From Terriglobales bacterium (GTDB taxonomy: Bacteria > Acidobacteriota > Terriglobia > Terriglobales > Gp1-AA117), in assembly GCA_030150795.1 (NCBI GenBank), contig JASLFF010000394.1, forward strand, positions 1-10,825: a DNA stretch of 10,825 nucleotides, given 5' to 3'. The translations under genes were made by a program, and so were the position numbers. The notes under the pieces were generated by a model, which saw only the letters and a program-made list of their open reading frames with translations, made no database searches and had not been told where the DNA came from. Below are positions 8,598 through 10,825 of the stretch, in pieces; the first letter of the stretch is position 1, and every line of letters starts with the position of its first letter.

Positions 8598-9761
8598 TTT
8601 GCCCTGCCCGGATGGTTGAAAAGGTTTAGGAGCGACCGGCGCGCCTTCTTTTACTTTCTGAAAGCCTTCCACAATTACCTGTTCTTCCGGCTGTACTCCG
8701 CTTTGGATAATCCACATATCACCGACACGCTCTCCCACCTTTACCGGACGGAGGCTCGCCTTGTTGTCAGGCGTTACCACTGCCACCTGATAGGAACCTT
8801 GCGTTTCCATTACAGACCGCTGCGGCACCAGCAGTGCGCCTCTTGCAATGGACGTTGGCAATCGGACGCGGGCGAATTGTCCCGGTCGGAGCACTCCAGT
8901 AGGATTTTCGAATACGGCGGCAAATCGGATAGTTCCCGTTTTAGCATCTACCTGGCGGTCCGCAACCAGAATCGACCCTTTTTTCGGGTACACGCTTCCA
9001 TCAGCCAGAATCAATTCCAGGTTTTTCTTTGTTCCGGCGGCACGCTTGCCACTGACAACTTCACTAATTCTGGTTGCAAAGGGAAGATATTCCTGCTCGC
9101 TTACAGAGAAGTAGACCTTTATGGGCTCGACCTGCGATACGGTCGTGAGCACAGCGGTAGGACCCACCAGGTCGCCAATTTGGCCTTTTGCCAGGCCGGC
9201 AATTCCATTCACAAGCGACCGCACTTTCGTAAACTCGACGTTCAACCTGGCTTGTTCAACTTGTGCTTTGCTTCCGGTGACAACAGCCGCGGCAGCCGCA
9301 TTTGCCTGGATGTCATTATCGAGTTGTGCCTGGGGTATGGCGCTCTGTTTTGCCAGCGGAGTGTCGCGCTGCACATCGAGCTCGGTTTTACCGCGTTGCG
9401 CCTCTGCCTGTGCCTGCTGTCCTTTCGCTTGTTCCAACGCAGCTTGAAATGGACGAGGATCGATTTCAAACAATACGTCGCCCTTCCGGACGAGCATGCC
9501 CTCGCGATAATTCTGCTTCATCAGGTACCCGGTCACCTGAGGACGTATGTCAGCGTTGACGTAGCCATCCAGAGTTGCGACCCATTCGCCGTATATTGGC
9601 ACGTCTTTCTGTTCGACAGGGACAACCTGGACTTCAGGCGGAGGCGGAGGCGCCGCCTCGGTTTTAGTTGCGCAACCGGTGAGCGGCAGCAGCGCAGCAA
9701 CAACTACACCAATGCTTATACAAAGGTGCCTGTGAGTTTTTACAGATAAGGTTGCACGCAT
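8595..9761 (-). CDS. RND efflux periplasmic adaptor (membrane fusion protein) lipoprotein, AcrA/MexE-like
   Basis: A 388-residue periplasmic adaptor that bridges the permease and the outer-membrane factor. The N-terminus is a lipoprotein signal with a canonical lipobox LTGC, Cys30 being the lipid attachment site, followed by a Pro-rich linker (six prolines at 38-43 or thereabouts) that holds the protein off the membrane. Then come the lipoyl half-motif RPQVTGYLMKQNYREG (73-88) with GDVLFEIDPRPF (94-105), an Ala/Gln-rich alpha-helical hairpin (106-175), the second lipoyl half FTKVRSLVNGIAG (177-189), a beta-barrel domain (about 210-300) with TGVLRPGQFARVRLP (288-302), and a membrane-proximal domain ending in a Lys/Pro-rich tail. 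The ATG at 9761 is preceded by a strong AAGGGGG Shine-Dalgarno. It is the first gene of the pump cluster and faces the 196-base divergent region that presumably carries its promoter. Confidence 0.95.
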   Translation of the reverse strand: MRATLSVKTHRHLCISIGVVVAALLPLTGCATKTEAAPPPPPEVQVVPVEQKDVPIYGEWVATLDGYVNADIRPQVTGYLMKQNYREGMLVRKGDVLFEIDPRPFQAALEQAKGQQAQAEAQRGKTELDVQRDTPLAKQSAIPQAQLDNDIQANAAAAAVVTGSKAQVEQARLNVEFTKVRSLVNGIAGLAKGQIGDLVGPTAVLTTVSQVEPIKVYFSVSEQEYLPFATRISEVVSGKRAAGTKKNLELILADGSVYPKKGSILVADRQVDAKTGTIRFAAVFENPTGVLRPGQFARVRLPTSIARGALLVPQRSVMETQGSYQVAVVTPDNKASLRPVKVGERVGDMWIIQSGVQPEEQVIVEGFQKVKEGAPVAPKPFQPSGQGK

Positions 9762-9765
9762 TCAT

Positions 9766-9772
9766 CCCCCTT
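9766..9772 (-). promoter_or_regulatory. Ribosome binding site of the adaptor gene
   Basis: On the - strand AAGGGGG is followed by ATGA and then the ATG at 9761, giving a 4-base spacing. It is the strongest Shine-Dalgarno in the window and fixes the adaptor start. A second ATG begins four bases earlier (9765) in another frame and is not the gene start. Confidence 0.75.
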
Positions 9773-9811
9773 GGAAGGCCATTTCTGCCGAGCTTTGTAT
9801 TCACCAACTCC

Positions 9812-9834
9812 GGCACTGCGTTCTTCAGAGTGCC
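9812..9834. repeat. Inverted repeat GGCACT-N11-AGTGCC upstream of the adaptor gene
   Basis: GGCACT at 9812-9817 is matched by its exact reverse complement AGTGCC at 9829-9834, with 11 bases between. It lies 51-73 bases upstream of the adaptor start. It could be an operator for a dimeric repressor or, if transcribed, a 5' leader hairpin of the pump mRNA. A 6-base match with a spacer of this size can also arise by chance. Confidence 0.35.
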
Positions 9835-9849
9835 TACGCGATTCTTAGA

Positions 9850-9867
9850 CTGTTAGGGCGATAACAG
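9850..9867. repeat. Inverted repeat CTGTTA-N6-TAACAG
   Basis: CTGTTA (9850-9855) and TAACAG (9862-9867) are perfect reverse complements around the 6-base spacer GGGCGA. The 18-base size, the AT-rich arms and the position about 90-105 bases upstream of the adaptor start and roughly 90 bases upstream of the exchanger start suit a dimeric operator. The binding protein is unknown. Confidence 0.45.
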
Positions 9868-9889
9868 AACTGGTAAAACTAACGGTTCT
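9866..9889. repeat. Inverted repeat AGAACTG-N10-CGGTTCT overlapping the previous one
   Basis: AGAACTG (9866-9872) and CGGTTCT (9883-9889) are reverse complements at 6 of 7 positions, with an AT-rich 10-base spacer and centres 17 bases apart. It shares its first two bases with the TAACAG arm of the neighbouring repeat, so two operator-like palindromes abut. This is consistent with a regulatory hot spot, though not proof of one. Confidence 0.4.
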
Positions 9890-9957
9890 CTCGACAAAGC
9901 TGCGGATGCAAAGTTAGGCATATTGATTGCGGATCTCTCTCCTGCTCAGGCACAAGA

Positions 9958-10825
9958 ATGGGTGGGCTTGGCGGACCTATGGAATGGCTTGGTCATCTGT
10001 TTGAGAAATATCCGGAAATGGCGGTTTATCTTGCGATTGGCCTGGGGTACTTGATTGGCGCTTTGAAGTTTCGGGGCGCTGGAATCGGATCAGTGACGGG
10101 GTCCTTGCTCGCGGGGATTCTGGTTGGCAACTTTTTCCATGTGCCGGTTTCTGATACGGCCAAATCAATACTCTTTCTTTTATTTCTGTTCGGCATTGGG
10201 TATTCCGTGGGTCCGAGCTTTTTCCGAAGCATCAAAGGTGATGGTTGGCGCTGGGCCGTGCTCGGTGTGTTCGTTCCGCTTGTTGGGTTGATGACGGCTT
10301 ACGTTGTAGCGCGATTTCTGAAACTTGATTTGGGGTTCGCGGCGGGGCTGCTCTCCGGGTCTTTGACAGAGTCGCCGGCAATAGGCACAGCCAGCGAAGC
10401 GATCAGGGCTTTGGCCATGCCCGATGCGCAGAAGCAACAGCTGGTCAGCCATATAGCGGTGGCGGATGCGGTTTGTTACATCTTTGGGACGGCGGGGTTG
10501 ATCTGGTTTTGCAGCAGTCTCGGGCCTAAGTTGCTGAGGGTCAATCTGCGAGACGAGTCTAAAAAAATTGAATCCAATCTTGGCATGAAACGGACCCGGC
10601 TGGGCGTGGCTCCTGCCTGGCAGCCGGTTGCAATCCGCGCGTATACGATTCCACTGGGAGCTGCCGTCATTGGAAAAACCGTTTACCAGGCTGAGCACTC
10701 CGTGCCGGGCACGCGCATCTTTGCTGAACGCATCCGGCGCAATGGCGAAGTCTTTGAGCCGGCGCCGGCCACCGTGCTGCAGGCAGGCGATAAGGTCGCA
10801 CTATTGGGAAGAACCGACGTCTTAG
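9958..10825 (+). CDS. AspT/YidE/YbjL-type exchanger with TrkA-C domain, N-terminal half (3' end outside window)
   Basis: The frame is open from ATG 9958 to the right edge (289 codons) of a protein that is normally about 550 residues. Members are inner-membrane antiporters or permeases; the founding AspT exchanges aspartate for alanine. Counted from the in-frame ATG at 9979, hydrophobic segments lie near 13-28, 36-50, 62-77, 92-112 and 160-178, making the first Asp-Al_Ex repeat. Its signatures are LFLFGIGYSVGPSFF (68-82), GFAAGLLSGSLTESPAIGTA (119-138) and VADAVCYIFGTAGL (161-174). A soluble part follows; about 213-282 looks like a TrkA-C (RCK_C) domain, with VIGKTVYQAE (230-239) and an LQAGDKVALLG strand (267-277) near the cut. 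Start choice is open: 9958 has a CAGG element 7 bases upstream, whereas 9979 (MEWLGHLFEKYPE) looks more like family N-termini. Transcribed divergently from the pump. The substrate is not predictable from this half. Confidence 0.85.
   Translation, partial: MGGLGGPMEWLGHLFEKYPEMAVYLAIGLGYLIGALKFRGAGIGSVTGSLLAGILVGNFFHVPVSDTAKSILFLLFLFGIGYSVGPSFFRSIKGDGWRWAVLGVFVPLVGLMTAYVVARFLKLDLGFAAGLLSGSLTESPAIGTASEAIRALAMPDAQKQQLVSHIAVADAVCYIFGTAGLIWFCSSLGPKLLRVNLRDESKKIESNLGMKRTRLGVAPAWQPVAIRAYTIPLGAAVIGKTVYQAEHSVPGTRIFAERIRRNGEVFEPAPATVLQAGDKVALLGRTDVL

Larger units (their letters stand above)
9762..9957. promoter_or_regulatory. Divergent control region between the efflux cluster and the AspT-like gene
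   Basis: These 196 bases separate two divergently transcribed genes and are the only long non-coding stretch. They must hold the promoter of the pump cluster (- strand) and probably that of the exchanger gene (+ strand). I could not assign a convincing -35/-10 pair on either strand: TCGACA at 9891-9896 resembles a + strand -35 box, but nothing resembling a -10 box lies 16-19 bases beyond it. Three short inverted repeats in the region are listed separately. No regulator gene is adjacent within the window. Confidence 0.6.

Noticed and set aside
9638..9660. GGCGGA-type triplet repeat in the adaptor gene.
   Set aside because: It encodes the Pro-rich linker after the lipobox, a common feature of adaptor lipoproteins, and is too short to be a notable repeat.
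8589..9749. A 386-codon open frame on the + strand, lying almost exactly opposite the adaptor gene.
   Set aside because: It mirrors the adaptor's coding sequence, its translation is rich in His, Arg, Cys and Ser with no recognisable domain, and the - strand protein has a complete, well-conserved family structure.
9891..9924. Possible + strand promoter with TCGACA (9891-9896) and CATATT (9919-9924).
   Set aside because: The spacing of 22 bases is too long for a sigma-70 promoter and no better -10 box lies at 16-19 bases.

Overview
The window comes from a Gram-negative bacterium. It encodes a complete inner-membrane/periplasm/outer-membrane drug-efflux system with two lipoproteins, and GC content is moderate (by eye, mid-50s percent). 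Protein style (AspT/YidE-type exchanger, RND pump with a lipoprotein outer-membrane factor, DUF4239 protein) would fit an acidobacterium or a similar soil lineage, but this is a low-confidence guess because no taxonomic marker is present. I see no rRNA, tRNA, CRISPR array, insertion sequence, integrase or attachment site. Every recognisable gene encodes a membrane or envelope protein.

Layout. On the + strand, 2-688 is the C-terminal part of a Na+/H+ antiporter (nhaA) cut by the left edge. On the - strand follow five tightly packed genes, here in transcription order from the right: membrane fusion protein lipoprotein (9761-8595), RND inner-membrane permease (8595-5437), outer-membrane factor of the NodT type (5430-4027), a large MscS-family mechanosensitive channel (3988-1445) and a DUF4239/bestrophin-like membrane protein (1405-653). 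The three pump genes are separated by -1 and +6 bases; the last two genes follow after gaps of 38 and 39 bases, so a single five-gene transcript is plausible. The last gene runs 36 bases into the end of nhaA in convergent orientation. On the + strand, from about 9958 to beyond the right edge, lies the first half of an AspT/YidE/YbjL-type exchanger with a TrkA-C (RCK_C) domain.

How the genes work together. The pump genes make an AcrAB-TolC-like tripartite complex that uses proton influx to export hydrophobic or amphipathic compounds. The channel gene downstream would relieve turgor on hypo-osmotic shock; NhaA and the AspT-like protein move ions or anionic metabolites. The shared theme is envelope and ion stress, but the functional link between pump and channel is inference from gene order only.

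The only substantial non-coding stretch is the 196-base divergent region at 9762-9957, which holds three short inverted repeats (9812-9834, 9850-9867, 9866-9889) and is the most likely control region of both divergent units. No transcription regulator gene is present in the window. I found no clearly new system; the best leads are this control region, the pump-channel-DUF4239 gene order and a non-standard lipobox in the outer-membrane factor.
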